Below, piece after piece: positions 1 through 10,675 of a DNA stretch of 64,000 nucleotides; positions within the stretch are counted from its first letter, which is position 1; each line of letters begins with the position of its first letter. Location: positions 186,001 through 250,000 of the forward strand of contig NAJO01000028.1 of assembly GCA_002077065.1 (NCBI GenBank), in the 5' to 3' direction. The translations under genes were made by a program, and so were the position numbers. The notes beneath the pieces were generated by a model. That model did not search any database. It worked only from the letters and a program-made list of their open reading frames with translations, and was not told the DNA's origin. This stretch comes from Cryoendolithus antarcticus (Eukaryota > Ascomycota > Dothideomycetes > Cladosporiales > Cladosporiaceae).

Positions 1-146
1 GAGCGTCATGTCCTTTCGAAAGGGTCGTTGTTGAGCCTTTCAGACGTGCTGCTCAGCTACTTTCGCAATGAAGTTCAGTGAAATAACCTTGTCCGGTACA
101 ATCATGGCTTCGTTACACGCGGGACTATATCACGAGGTCAGCACCC

Positions 147-701
147 ATGCAACCCTCACTCACCGTTCATCACTTCCTCCATCAAGCAACACCCGTCAAG
201 ACGACAATCTCCGTCGAGCCCGAACAGCCTACCACTCGTACCGCATACTACCTCGTGCAATGGCAGGAGCACAATGCCACCGGCCTGAGCTTCAACAAGC
301 CCTTCGGAGTCTATAAGCGCAAAGATGACGCCCTCCGGATCGTCCACAATGCGCGCAATTAGGACGAGCTCGTGTTGAGTGACCACGCTCAGCCAGGTTA
401 CCCATACTGCAACAAGCTGGGTCCGATCGAGGACCAGAACGACAACTACGTTGGCACGGGGTATCAGTGGCTCTTTCATAAGGAGGATCTTGTGTCGGTG
501 TGGTTCAAGCAAGTTTGGGTCTATTCTGATGAAGATCAAACCGATTCGGGCTATGATCGCAACAGACGGTCCAGTCCAGGGAACACGGAACTTGAAGAGG
601 ATTTTGTGGGTGTAGCGGGCGAGGGCATTGACCATTGGGAGGTGGCGGCCTTGACATCCATTTACTTGCGCGGTATGATGGGGCCTGCGTGGGGTGAATG
701 A
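147..701 (+). pseudogene. Unknown protein gene interrupted by one in-frame TAG
   Basis: A single frame runs from an ATG at 147 to a TGA at 699-701 and is broken only by TAG at 360-362. The upstream part (71 codons) contains AYYLVQWQEHNATGLSF and a basic segment; the downstream part (112 codons) contains GYQWLFHKEDLVSVWFKQVW and an acidic tail. Both halves have protein-like composition in the same frame, so I read them as one gene of about 184 codons. I recognise no family. The break could be a nonsense mutation, stop-codon readthrough, or a real end with a chance open frame after it. No GT-AG intron removing the TAG was apparent. The neighbour downstream is a gene-poor stretch. Confidence 0.45.
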
Positions 702-1697
702 TAGCTTGGGAGGGATGTTTGACTACGCCGTTGACTTTGGTCCGGCGAGAAGAATTTGCGATTGCTGATCGTGGTGGGAACAGTATCTGGGGGCGATCAT
801 TAGCCGCTCGCTAGCCTTGCCATAGCTATGAGTCCCTTCCGCGTCCACAGCAGCGACAGCATCAGGCTGCGTGTCTCGAATTGTGTTGCCAAGTATCGTC
901 CTGCTCATTCACCGCAGGTCACATGGGCTGATCTGTTGGCTGTCAACATCCGAGAGGCTGAGAGATCGATTCGACACTGCCAGCACAAGCTATCGCGGCT
1001 TGAGACTGATGATGGCGGCTTTGGAGGAGATGAGGTTGACCGGCGCAAGGCCGAGCCATGTCATCAAACCTGTTTCAGCCTCTGACGCGCGTGTGGAATG
1101 AGCTCCGACCCATGCAGCCTCTTCTCGCCGCGAGACCCGAGTGGTTCATCACCGTCCCAAAGTGGAGCTATCGCAGGACGATCTAGTAGACTTTCTTGCT
1201 TTCGAGCTCAATCCATCGAATGTCTTACCATCCACCACTGCTCGCTTGCATCCTGACGTGACCAAGAAGAGCTTTTCGCGGAGTGTGTTGCGTCAAATCC
1301 GCCCAGCATGGTCACACGCGCATCTCCAAGCAGTGCCCATCTGCATCGCCTAGATGAGCCCAGAGCGGCAACCGCAAATGACCTTCGTCTGATGATCTGC
1401 CACCAGGGCTCTGTGCGCCGTCAAGGTTGTTTCTCATATCGATGCGGATCAAGCAAGACATGGGTTTGCTGAAATAAGGCAGTGACGTCGGAGGGACGTC
1501 GTTGCTGAGAAAGATCTTGTTTGCCGCGTTCTTGCCGCCGTGTAGCGTAGAAAACGTGTCTCATTACATGTAAGTTACCTCAGTTTCCCTTCCTCCACCA
1601 CACCACTGAGCAAGAATAGCAACCAAGCATCGATCTCATATCCGCTTACCAAAGACAACTCATCGCACTCAAACCAATCCACACCAATTCCGCAGAC
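702..1697. other. Gene-poor stretch with weak open frames
   Basis: I see no convincing gene. On the plus strand, open segments at about 871-1101 and 1141-1353 lie in one frame separated by a TGA at 1099-1101, but neither resembles a known family and neither starts with a well-placed ATG. They may be decayed coding sequence. The last 150 bases are pyrimidine/CA-rich and probably form the promoter and 5' leader of the small gene at 1698. Confidence 0.35.
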
Positions 1698-2008
1698 ATG
1701 GGCGCCGTAGCTTCTTGTGTAAGACAAACGCGCTCTCACCGGGACCACCACGCGCCTCCTTGCTAATATCGGCGACAGTTCAACAGCGTGGTCAACGCGA
1801 TCACTTCGTGTTTCATGGCAATCGTAAATGGCATCGTGACCGTCATCAAAGCCATCATCAACGTAAGCGCAGCCGCTCCCTTACTCTTCCAAAATTCCAG
1901 GGCTGACAACAGAGTCAGGGTATCGTCGCGCTCTTCTCAGCCATCGCCAACGTCCTCACCTGCGGCAAGGCAGGCGGGCGCAAACGCGCAACCACAAGTC
2001 ACGTCTAG
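1698..2008 (+). CDS. Small three-exon gene for a 64-residue hydrophobic protein
   Basis: Exons 1698-1718, 1779-1862 and 1919-2008 give 64 residues. Both introns are canonical: 1719-1778 (GTAAGA, branch GCTAAT, acceptor CAG) and 1863-1918 (GTAAGC, branch GCTGAC, acceptor CAG), both in phase 0. The protein begins MGAVASC, suiting N-myristoylation at Gly2 with a nearby Cys. A long Ile/Val/Ala-rich amphipathic or membrane segment follows (MAIVNGIVTVIKAIINGIVA), then LTCGKAGGRKR and a Thr/Ser/His end. I recall similar very short MG-start proteins ending in a CG-x-GGR-type basic tail in other filamentous fungi, but no function. Membrane attachment is inferred. Splicing across three exons with frame kept makes a real gene likely. 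Confidence 0.75.
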
Positions 2009-2269
2009 CGATGTTTCCTCGATATCCCTGGCTGTTGAGGCTCGGGTGATTTCTTTGGGAGAGCGATACTGGATGGTGATGGATCGGAGCAGGTTGCGTT
2101 TGGATCACTTCGAGGAGGAGTGCGCACATTCTATGATACCCAGATGCATCCTTTCGCGCGTGAGTGGCATGGCATAGGCGTTCGGGCTCACAATCAGCAG
2201 AGGCGATGGAGTAATACGGATAATCGAGGAATGCACAACCACACATACTGGGGTGAAGGGAGCAACTTT
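2009..2269. other. Convergent 3' intergenic region
   Basis: This stretch lies between the 3' ends of the plus-strand small gene and the minus-strand dehydrogenase gene. It probably holds both 3' untranslated regions. I see no further gene in it. Confidence 0.5.
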
Positions 2270-3592
2270 TCATACAGTCATACCAGCCCTCTTGACACCG
2301 AACTCTTTGTTGAACGCCCTCCCAATGACCATCCTCCTGACCTCACTGGTCCCAGCGCCGATCTCGTACAGCTTGGCGTCTCTCATGATCCGGCCCGCAG
2401 GCATCTCATTCATATACCCCATCCCGCCCAGACACTGAATGGCATCCATACCGCACTCCGTCGCCCGCTCCGCGGCATACAGGATCGCGCCCGCGCAGTC
2501 CTGGGTTCGAATTTCAGGCGCCTCGTGACCCTCGTCTATAGCTCTCGCAACGCTGTAGGTGAATGCTGCGGATGCCCGGTACTTGGTGTACATATCTGCT
2601 AGCTTGCCTTGCACGAGCTGGAAGGAGGCGAGAGGGACGTCGAACTGTTTCCGCTCGTGTACGTAAGGTAGTGTGACGTCAAGGGCGGCTTTCATGAGGC
2701 CCAAGGGACCGGCGGAGAGGACTAGCCGCTCGAGGTCTAGGCCTTCCATTAGCACACGTGTGCCTTTGTTCAGCTGGCCGAGGATGTTTTCTTTGGGAAC
2801 GTGAACGTTGTCGAGGACCAGTTCGCCAGTGTTCGAGCCTCGCATGCCGAGCTTGTCTAGCTTGCGGGCGACGCTGAAGCCTGAGGCGGAGGTGTCTACT
2901 ATGAAGGCTGTCATACCCTTGGATCCTGCGTCTGGGACTGTCTTGGCATACACGATCACGTAGTGTGCATCTGGGCCATTGGTGATCCACATCTTGGTCC
3001 CGGAGAGGGTGTAGCCGTCTGAAGTCTCTTTGGCAATCATCTTCATCGAGACCACGTCTGAGCCGGCTGAGTGTTCTGACATAGCTAGTGCGCCTACCTT
3101 CTCACCTGAAATGAGCCCAGGGAGAAAGCGAGCTTTTTGCTCGTCGTTGCCGTTGAGCATCAGCTGGTTGATGCAAAGCTGACTATGGGCTGCGTACGAG
3201 AGGGCGATTGAGCCTGATGCTCTGCTGAGCTCTTCCATGACTGTGCAGTGTGCTTGGTAGCCCATTGCCAGGCCACCGTAGTCCTCGTCCGCTGTTATCC
3301 CCAGGAAGCCAGCTTCGCCCATCTTCTTCCACATTTCGTTGGGAAACTCATTGCTGTGATCCACCCGCTGTGCGAGCTCATTTGGTATCTCTCGCCGTGC
3401 GAACTCTATCGTTCGCTCTCGTAGCTCATCTAGATCGGCTTGCGATGGAGGCACGAAGCCTTTGGGGTGTTTCGTGGAAGCATTCCGCCTCTGGACCAAC
3501 CGCGATGTGACTACCCTTCGAGGCAGCGTCGAGACTGTAGCGGATCTAGAAATTTGTAATAGTGCTGCTCTGCACGGCGCGATGGCACACAT
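2270..3592 (-). CDS. ivdA: Isovaleryl-CoA dehydrogenase, mitochondrial
   Basis: A 440-residue acyl-CoA dehydrogenase in one exon. The N-terminus is basic and serine-rich ([13 protein letters not shown]), fitting a mitochondrial presequence. The three family domains follow: N-terminal helices from about residue 50, a central beta domain with [15 protein letters not shown] and [16 protein letters not shown], and a C-terminal helical domain with [19 protein letters not shown] and [19 protein letters not shown]. The catalytic base of isovaleryl-CoA dehydrogenases is the Glu in the [11 protein letters not shown] motif, present here, which favours this member over short- or medium-chain enzymes. 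It oxidises isovaleryl-CoA to 3-methylcrotonyl-CoA in leucine breakdown, passing electrons to ETF through FAD. It is divergent from the next enzyme of the same pathway. Confidence 0.95.
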   Translation of the reverse strand: MCAIAPCRAALLQISRSATVSTLPRRVVTSRLVQRRNASTKHPKGFVPPSQADLDELRERTIEFARREIPNELAQRVDHSNEFPNEMWKKMGEAGFLGITADEDYGGLAMGYQAHCTVMEELSRASGSIALSYAAHSQLCINQLMLNGNDEQKARFLPGLISGEKVGALAMSEHSAGSDVVSMKMIAKETSDGYTLSGTKMWITNGPDAHYVIVYAKTVPDAGSKGMTAFIVDTSASGFSVARKLDKLGMRGSNTGELVLDNVHVPKENILGQLNKGTRVLMEGLDLERLVLSAGPLGLMKAALDVTLPYVHERKQFDVPLASFQLVQGKLADMYTKYRASAAFTYSVARAIDEGHEAPEIRTQDCAGAILYAAERATECGMDAIQCLGGMGYMNEMPAGRIMRDAKLYEIGAGTSEVRRMVIGRAFNKEFGVKRAGMTV

Positions 3593-3930
3593 AGTGTACT
3601 CGATATTAGTGGAGCTCCTCTCCCAGGTTACACGCGACCTCGTTACGCTAATGCTTCTAGCTATCTTTCAGATCCAATGCGTTCCCGAAATGGAGTGAAA
3701 GAACATACACAACCGGCCTTGAATGACTTATGCGCTCACCGTCGCACCAATTGTACGATTCACTGTCCAAGGGCAATGTCAAGCGGACGAACGGCTATGT
3801 GCGGTACAAAAGTCGACATTCCAATGTGACCTCGGTACACGACTGGCTTTCTTAAGCCGCGTGTAGGTGCATGAGCTCGCACACATATGACTTACCGTGA
3901 TCATCTGCTTATGTGCAATGTGAGAACACT
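3593..3930. promoter_or_regulatory. Shared divergent promoter of the leucine-catabolism pair
   Basis: The 338 bp between the two start codons contain three CCAAT boxes on the plus strand (3674-3678, 3747-3751, 3821-3825), the binding site class of the fungal HAP/CBC complex. A direct CGG-N5-CGG repeat (3784-3794) could serve a Zn2Cys6 regulator. Joint regulation of the two genes is inferred from the layout. Confidence 0.55.
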
Positions 3931-5703
3931 ATGGCGTCCGCGTCTCGCGCCATAGTGCGGATTCTTCATCATGCGCCCCGAAGAAGACCTTTCGCGGACG
4001 TCGACCCTACAATATGCCTTCGGCCATGCTCACGAACTGTAGCGACCTTCACGAGCCCACAGCAGGCAGCTCAGATCTCGGTCATCCCGACTGCAGTGGA
4101 TCAGAACAGCGATGCATTCCGCCAGAATGCCGAAGCTATGGGCGATCTCGTCGCGAAGGTCGCGGCACTGCACGAGAGGGCTGCGCAGGGAGGACCTCAG
4201 AAGGCTAGGGACAAGCACCTACAGCGAGGGAAGATGCTGGTGCGAGACCGCGTCACAGCCCTGATTGACCCAGGGACATCGTTCTTAGAGCTGAGTGCGT
4301 TGGCTGCGCATGACATGTACGGCAGTGAGGATGTGCCTGCAGCTGGCATGGTCACCGGGATAGGCACGGTAGAGGGCGTGATGTGCATGATTGTCGCGAA
4401 CGATAGCACGTATGAAGATTTACACCCTCCCCGATATTCAGAACTCTCGCGCTGACCTGCCCACAGCGTCAAAGCCGGCTCATACTTTCCCATGACCGTC
4501 AAGAAGCATGTCCGAGCTCAAGAGATTGCAGCCCAGAACCGTCTTCCATGCATCTACCTCGTAGACTCTGGCGGAGCCAATCTCCCTCGCCAGGCAGACG
4601 TGTTTCCGGACCGCGATCACTTTGGGCGTATCTTCTTCAACCAAGCTCGCATGAGCAGCCAGGGCATCCCCCAGATCTCTGTCGTAATGGGCTCTTGCAC
4701 TGCAGGCGGCGCATACGTGCCCTCCATGTCGGATGAGAATGTCATCGTACAAGAGCAGGGCACGATCTTCCTCGCCGGACCACCGCTAGTCAAAGCCGCC
4801 ACAGGCGAGGTAGTCAGTGCCGAGGACCTTGGTGGAGGTAAGCTGCACAGCGAAGTCAGCGGCGTCACAGACTACCTGGCTCTGGATGATGCTCACGCCT
4901 TAGTCCTTGCCCGTCGCTGCATCGCAAATCTCAACTTTGCCACCACCCCAAACCCAGCTCTGAAACCAACTTGGGAAGAGCCCCTCTACGCCCCGTCCGA
5001 GCTCGACGGCATAGTAGGCACGAACCTCAAAACGCAGATTCCTATGCACGAGATCATCGCGCGCATAGTAGACGGCAGCGCCTTCTCGGAGTTCAAGCCG
5101 CTTTATGGTAGCACGCTGATCACAGGTTTCGCAACGATCTACGGTCACCCGGTGGGCATCATAGCCAACAACGGCATTCTGTTCAGCGAAAGCAGCTTGA
5201 AGGGCGCGCACTTCATTCAGCTGTGCTGCAAACGCAACATCCCCTTAATCTTCTTGCAAAATATCTCCGGCTTCATGGTAGGTCAGGACGCAGAGAAGGG
5301 TGGGATCGCTAAGAACGGCGCGAAGCTCGTCACTGCTGTCGCGTGCGCTGATGTGCCTAAGTTTACTGTTGTGGTTGGGTCGAGTGCTGGTGCTGGCAAC
5401 TATGGGATGTGCGGTCGGGCATACTCTCCGCGATTCTTGTGGGCGTGGCCTACGGCGAAGACGAGCGTTATGGGCTCGGAGCAGCTCAGCGCTGTCATGG
5501 AAGCTGTGGGTAAGCAAGCCGACCCAGAGCTGAAGGCGAGGATCGAGCGAGAGAGCGATGTCTTGTTCGCTACGGCGAGGCTCTGGGACGATGGGGTCAT
5601 CCCGCCGAGCCACACTAGGCGAGTGCTGGGGATGGGCTTACAAGCTGCCATGGGCGGAAGTGTCGAGGAGAAGAAGACCGAATTCGGGGTCTTCAGGATG
5701 TAG
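3931..5703 (+). CDS. mccB: Methylcrotonoyl-CoA carboxylase beta subunit, mitochondrial
   Basis: Exons 3931-4409 and 4467-5703 give 571 residues. The 57-nt intron (GTATGA, branch GCTGAC, acceptor CAG) restores the frame through [17 protein letters not shown]. The first ATG at 3931 ([14 protein letters not shown]) begins an Arg-rich mitochondrial presequence; the only earlier in-frame candidate is a GTG. Biotin-dependent carboxyltransferase signatures are clear: [48 protein letters not shown] and [11 protein letters not shown]. With the biotinylated alpha subunit it carboxylates 3-methylcrotonyl-CoA to 3-methylglutaconyl-CoA in leucine catabolism. It is divergent from isovaleryl-CoA dehydrogenase, which makes its substrate. 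The alpha subunit gene (mccA), clustered with these in Aspergillus, is not in this window. Confidence 0.95.
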
Positions 5704-6554
5704 GCAGCTCACCGCTTTGCCAAATCCATCAGGTAACTGGCTGCACCGGTGTCCAAACATGATCAAAGAATCTGCGGATACTCATGCCACGCTCGACTGC
5801 ACAACGAGGCTTGTCTTGTTCCTGCTGTCATGCACAGGGAGCGACACTCTTGCGAGACCACCTACCGTCAAACAATTCGTGTCTACTTGACGATACTATC
5901 AATGAAAATTTACGATGCTTGAAATCATGACAGGTGCTTCGCAACCCGTTCATGTTGCGGTGAGAGTGAGGCTAAGGTAAAGAAGCGATCTTGGCATGAG
6001 GCTTGTTCCTCTGCTGAACCAATCTTCTACTGCTTCGCTTAGTGAAATGCGCTAGTATGCGAGCCTTCATTTCTTTGACGTGACTAAAGGTGCTACTAAA
6101 TCGATCCGCTTTGATGTTGGTGCGGCTGACACACCTCATGCATAACTTGCTCATCCATCACAGGAGATGTTCAATACATGGGCTCTTAAGTCCGAAGAAC
6201 CTTTATGATGACTAGTCTACTGCAGACGTCCTAGTTTTACTCATCGTTGATGAGTCCAATGTCCCGAAACGGCCAACTTACTATTGCTAGTAGGCATAAG
6301 CCACGGAGCGACCCCAGGTTCGAGACACGCAGAGCGAATAGCGGACCTGTACGCATCGCTCGTATCGCGGGAGGATACAACGCTAACTAAGAAAGGTAAC
6401 TCATCTTTCGAAAGTAGTCCCCTCGAGCGCCAATCGGGACCTTTCGGCGGCGAAGCCGAGTGGCCCAGATGCCAGGCCAGCGGGGACAAGTTCAACGTTC
6501 TGCAGAACGCATCGGCGCTTCGTACGTAGTCCCAATTCGGTCTAAGGGCTATAG
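5704..6554. other. Gene-free stretch upstream of the transcription-factor frame
   Basis: No convincing gene. It holds the mccB 3' region and should contain the promoter and any first exon of the following gene. I searched the last 300 bases for an exon carrying the first half of a zinc cluster and found none that splices in frame. Confidence 0.4.
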
Positions 6555-8021
6555 AAGCTGCGGCTGAAGTATGATCAGATCTTTGGCGCTCCTGAGGCAG
6601 TGTGCCCCGAATGTCCGCCGGTAGAGCATGTCCATACGTCGGCGCCTCCAAGATCGAAGTCGTGGGATCCATCTAAGTCGAATGACACAGATCTACAGCT
6701 GTTGACGCCGGTATCTGACTCGTCCGCGATTGATGACCAGGCCTTTGCGGACTTCTTCTCTACCTACATCTCTCCCGAAGTCGGCATCTGGCGCCAGAGT
6801 TACTTGATCGCCCTGGCAGACTACGCGCCCAGAACGACGATCTTGCAGCGCGCGAAGCATACCTTGGGTCTAGCCCATATTGCGTCATCTGTGGGGGATA
6901 ATCAGCTATCGCGGCGGTCCCGTGTCGAGTATGGCCGCATCCTGGGCGAGTTGCGCTTTACCATGTGCTTTCCGTCTAAGATTAGGACGCGTACAGAGTT
7001 CAGAGAGCTAGTCGCCAGCATCGCGCTGTTATCGCACCTTGGTGATCCAGTCGTCAATTCCATCAATGCTGACGATAGCTGGGCCACCCATCTATGGGCT
7101 ATTCAACACGTATTCTCAGGTCGAGTGCCGCCGGCAAACTCGAGGGACACTCCACTTGATCGGGGATTAGTAAGGCACTCGTTCATGAATGGGTTCATGC
7201 TAGCAATAGCAAAGCGCAAGAAATGGGTCATAGATGCGCGATGGCTACCTGCGTTATCGCAGGGGTGGACGGACGTCCTAACGGTCTTTCACGAACTACC
7301 TTCGCTCCTAGAAGGTGTCGACGATGCGCTTGCTACCAGAGGCGATGTGTCAAGCCTGTTGCACATCGTGGGGAGACTACGAGAGATGCGAGTCGCTGCG
7401 TTGCAGTCGCCGGAAGGCGATCTCGCGGAAGGCCATCAGACGGTAGATGCCGCACGACTGCATCTCGGGATCGAAGAGCATAGGGTCATGGCTGCCTCAA
7501 CAACCTTTCCAGCACTCCACGTCCCAGACGCAACCGCAGAGGGGCGACAGGCCATCGCAGCGTTGCATTGGAGGCTCCTAATACTCACAATGGAGTGTAC
7601 GTTGCTCCGTATTTGGCACTTTTATCCCGAGGACTGCTTCGATCCCATTTCGAATGCGTGGCAACGAGGCGTGGAGCAGAATGCCTACAACGTGGCGCGC
7701 ATGCTTTGCATGTCGGCTCTGTCCTTCACGCGACCTGATAAGCTAGTAAGGGCTATCATGTTGCGGCTGATGATAACGATGGCACATAACGTGTTCAAGG
7801 AACAGAACGCGGCTGCAGAAGCAGATTGGTGTAGGGCGTGCCTCGAAGCCAATGCTGCGAGGATTCAGCGCATCAAGGATGAAGGTGGACCTACGCTTTG
7901 CAAGGTAGCGGATGTTCTACCCGGAATCGTGGAAGCTTGTCGTTACAAGTCTGCATTCGATCGAGAGGCTTTTGTCGTTCGTGCCAGAGAGACAACGAGG
8001 TTGAAGGCGCTCACCATCTAA
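6555..8021 (+). CDS. Fungal transcription factor-like protein lacking an intact zinc cluster; start unresolved
   Basis: The open frame runs from just after a TAG at 6552-6554 to a TAA at 8019-8021, about 488 codons. It has no ATG near its beginning, so a first exon may lie upstream, with the TAG read as an acceptor. The body (FADFFSTYISPEVGIWRQSYL, ALHWRLLILTMECTLLRIWHF, ADWCRACLEANAARI) resembles the helical regulatory region of Zn2Cys6 activators. At the beginning, KLRLKYDQIFGAPEAVCPEC looks like the second half of such a cluster, but the third cysteine position is Tyr and no sixth cysteine follows. It may be a regulator with a lost DNA-binding domain, a mis-started gene, or a pseudogene. 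It lies next to the leucine-catabolism pair; a regulatory link is speculative. Confidence 0.5.
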   Translation, partial: KLRLKYDQIFGAPEAVCPECPPVEHVHTSAPPRSKSWDPSKSNDTDLQLLTPVSDSSAIDDQAFADFFSTYISPEVGIWRQSYLIALADYAPRTTILQRAKHTLGLAHIASSVGDNQLSRRSRVEYGRILGELRFTMCFPSKIRTRTEFRELVASIALLSHLGDPVVNSINADDSWATHLWAIQHVFSGRVPPANSRDTPLDRGLVRHSFMNGFMLAIAKRKKWVIDARWLPALSQGWTDVLTVFHELPSLLEGVDDALATRGDVSSLLHIVGRLREMRVAALQSPEGDLAEGHQTVDAARLHLGIEEHRVMAASTTFPALHVPDATAEGRQAIAALHWRLLILTMECTLLRIWHFYPEDCFDPISNAWQRGVEQNAYNVARMLCMSALSFTRPDKLVRAIMLRLMITMAHNVFKEQNAAAEADWCRACLEANAARIQRIKDEGGPTLCKVADVLPGIVEACRYKSAFDREAFVVRARETTRLKALTI

Positions 8022-8209
8022 GCGGTGAGTCCGCTTCTCGATATCCTTCAGATTCAGGTGGTGGTCTTACCAGTACGGCTGCGGCAGCTAGGCTGTGATA
8101 GAGTACCGCTGTGAGAGAACGATTGCTTTGGAGATGAAGGCCTTGACTGGGATGAGATTTGTCTGCAACATCGATCTGTTCACAATGGCAGCTGGTATTA
8201 TGTAGCCAA
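8022..8209. other. Short intergenic region
   Basis: The region between the transcription-factor-like frame and the miniature element. It is probably 3' untranslated sequence. No gene seen. Confidence 0.4.
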
Positions 8210-8446
8210 GCACGTTTGTGACAGGAAAGAGCGGACCACTCAGAGATCCACGCTGGTGGGGAATGGTGATATATACAGCGCCGCAACCGTGAAGCAGTAG
8301 GTGCGCTGTCGAGGAGAGTGACTTGTCTTCTCTAGGCGCCCTCGTAGGTTATACTGACAGCCGTTCGGCACCGCAGTGCGGTATACACGAGTAGTGCCGA
8401 CCGTGAGAATACTTCGAGAGGTCCACTTCTTTTGTCGTTCGCATGC
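8210..8446. mobile_element. Miniature inverted-repeat element, copy A
   Basis: A 237-bp element matching the copy at 26678-26910 along its length. The left end reads GCACGTTTGTGAC and continues to GCGGACCACTCAG; the right end, reverse-complemented, reads GCATGCGAACGACAAAAG then AAGTGGACC, giving an imperfect terminal inverted repeat of about 30 bp. Interior blocks shared with copy C include GATATATACAGCGCCGCAAC and a GCAGTGCGGTATACACGAG-like segment. It has no coding capacity. The right end abuts the glucoamylase TAG (8447-8449) with no gap, so the glucoamylase 3' untranslated region must be element sequence. I could not define a target-site duplication. Confidence 0.75.
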
Positions 8447-10675
8447 CTACGTGTTTGGCATCACTCCAACATTCGCCAACTTCCTCACATACTGATTATC
8501 GCCCTTGGCCTCCGCTCTGGCGAACGACGCAGTCAAAAGGCTAGCGTAACTCCACGTCAGATCCGCCGCACCAACAGCCACACCAGTGTTACGATCGATC
8601 TCCTCGCTCAAGTGGCCATTGGCAGGCGTGTAGTACCTAATCGTCTGCATGTATGCGTCACCCCAGCCATTGAGGGCGCTGATGATCTCCTTGAAAGCCT
8701 TGCTGTTCACTTTCTTGCTGTAGGTCTGACCAGCTACCACCTTGGCGTTAGGTGCGTAGTAGTCGAAGAACGGCTTGCTAGTCGCAGTAACGACGAGACT
8801 CGCCGCGGAGGTGTACGACGATGAGGCTGAGTACATGAACTGGGCCATCGCGGCAGTGGCGAGGTACCAAGGATTGCCACCGTTGGTAGCGGTGCCGACA
8901 CCATTGTACACATCCTCTGGGTAGCGGCCAATGGGTGGAGCGAGAGTGTGCCCGGATGCATCCTTGTGCCTTGCTGCGATAGGGTAGACGGAGATGAAAG
9001 ATGTAGAGATGCGAAGGGCAGACGAGAGTACCTGATCGTTAGTGTACCCGTACACGCCGTCGTTGTTGTAGCCATGAATGACGCCAAGGATGACCGCAAT
9101 ATCCAAATAGCTGCTCTTGTCTCGAAGCACTGGGCCATACTCGTACAACAAGGTCTGCCTGTTGGGGTCCCAGAACTGAGAAAGCGTTGCTGTCAACGCA
9201 GTAGCAGCTGAGCTTAAGGTCGTGCTTGTAGCGCTGTCACCCATCTTTGTCGCAAATGCCGCCCCTTGGAGAAGGGCGCGACGCTGGACCATCCGCGTGT
9301 AAAAGTGATCGCTTGATTCCTCCTCCCACAGATCGAAAGACGAAGATGTCCAATTGCTTGCAACAAAGAGTAGGTCCTTCTGCACAGGGGCAGCTTCTGG
9401 GTGTGCGGTCGAATCGTAGATTTTCGATTTCACGGTTGCGAGACTTCCACCGTTGGCGAGGTAGGCATTTGCGAATTCGATCAGCGTTATCGCTGCCGTC
9501 GCAGGGCCGTCATTCTGGGGGCGGCCCCATGGACCTATGTGTGGCGGAGAGTCAGCGGAGTACTCAACTGGACCATTGGAACGCTCCATCGAAAGCCTGG
9601 ACCACCCCGCGGACCGGTCGACGACGCCACGACAGGACAAGCAAGCTCTACCGCCATGGAGCGGCGACTAGCTCAATGCCTCATCATCGAAACTTGTCGA
9701 GGGACTCATTGTGATTGCACAGGGGTGGGCAGTACTGGAAGTCAAAGTCACGTGATCTTACTTTTTCCGGGTTGGACTTACCTAAGAAAATCGTGTTGTT
9801 CATATAGAACTTCGGCTCGCCCAATCCAGTCTGTAATCCAAGCTCAGTCTGTTCGAATGCTCTCGCAGCTGCGTAGTTGAACAAGATACTTTCGTAAGCG
9901 GACTTTTGTTTTTTCGACGCTGCGGCGTACAGAGTGTTCACGACCTCCATGGTCAACGACGAGTCTCTCACCCAGTCGTATTCGTAGTCAGGATCCTTCT
10001 GATCGTAGCTTGGTCCACTACGTGCAGCTACAACGGTCCCGTTCACCGCACCAGGTATTGCAGGCTGGATATTGAGGAACATCCGAGTGAAGGCGATCTC
10101 AGATTCGGAGCCGTCCTCCACGGCGAGCCACTTCGTGATAGTATTCTGGAAGTCGTTAGGCGTAGCGTATGGCTTCGGAGGCGATGGTAGAGTCGGAGCT
10201 GGGGCCCCGCTAGCAGTCACAGCAAGATCGAGGATCTGCGTGTAGGTCTTCCCAATGTCGACGGCCTGATAGGTGAGGTTGAGCAGCTCGGTAACTCCAT
10301 CGATGTAAACTGGTGTGTTGGCGCCCCAGGTTTCGTAGTTGGTGTCGGCAATGCTGTTCTGGTAGCCAAGCGAAATGACGGAAAGTGGCGTGCTTTGGTT
10401 CTGCGCATTGGTGTAGTACAAGCTGACTACCTTATTGTAGTTGACGTTCTCAATGAATACCTGTATGGACCTGTCAGTGTCTCGACACTCCATCGAGTGA
10501 TGTGGGAGCTACGTACTGAGACGTTCAAGCTGCCTCCGCAGTAGCTGTAGCTTGACAACTCAACGCCGGTGCCAGTCGCAGGAGGCGTCGTTGCTACAGT
10601 CGTTACCTGACAAGTTTGCGCGTACACCGTAGCCGCGAGGCCTAAGGCTAGGAGATTGCGCATTGTGGTCTCCAT
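8447..10675 (-). CDS. Secreted glucoamylase: CBM21-like domain plus GH15
   Basis: Exons 10675-10517, 10460-9782 and 9534-8447 give 641 residues. Introns are 56 nt (GTACGT...CAG) and 247 nt (GTAAGT, branch GCTGAC, acceptor TAG). A signal peptide (MRNLLALGLAATVYA) follows the second ATG at 10663, which is probably the true start. Residues about 50-145 look like a CBM21 starch-binding domain (VFIENVNYNKVVSLYYTNAQ, YETWGANTPVYIDG). The GH15 catalytic domain follows a short Pro linker: DYEYDWVRDSSLTMEVVN, GPWGRPQNDGPA, the general-acid region SFDLWEEESSDHF, GNPWYLATAAMAQ, and LSEEIDRNTG with DLTWSYASLLTA. It releases glucose from starch chain ends outside the cell. No C-terminal CBM20 is present. 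The stop codon touches a miniature element. Confidence 0.92.

Noticed and set aside
871..1353. Two same-frame open segments separated by a TGA
   Set aside because: No suitable ATG, no recognised motif, and composition is not clearly protein-like. Mentioned only as possible decayed sequence.
2505..2525. GGGTTCGAATTTC resembling a tRNA T arm
   Set aside because: It lies inside the coding sequence of isovaleryl-CoA dehydrogenase and has no surrounding cloverleaf.
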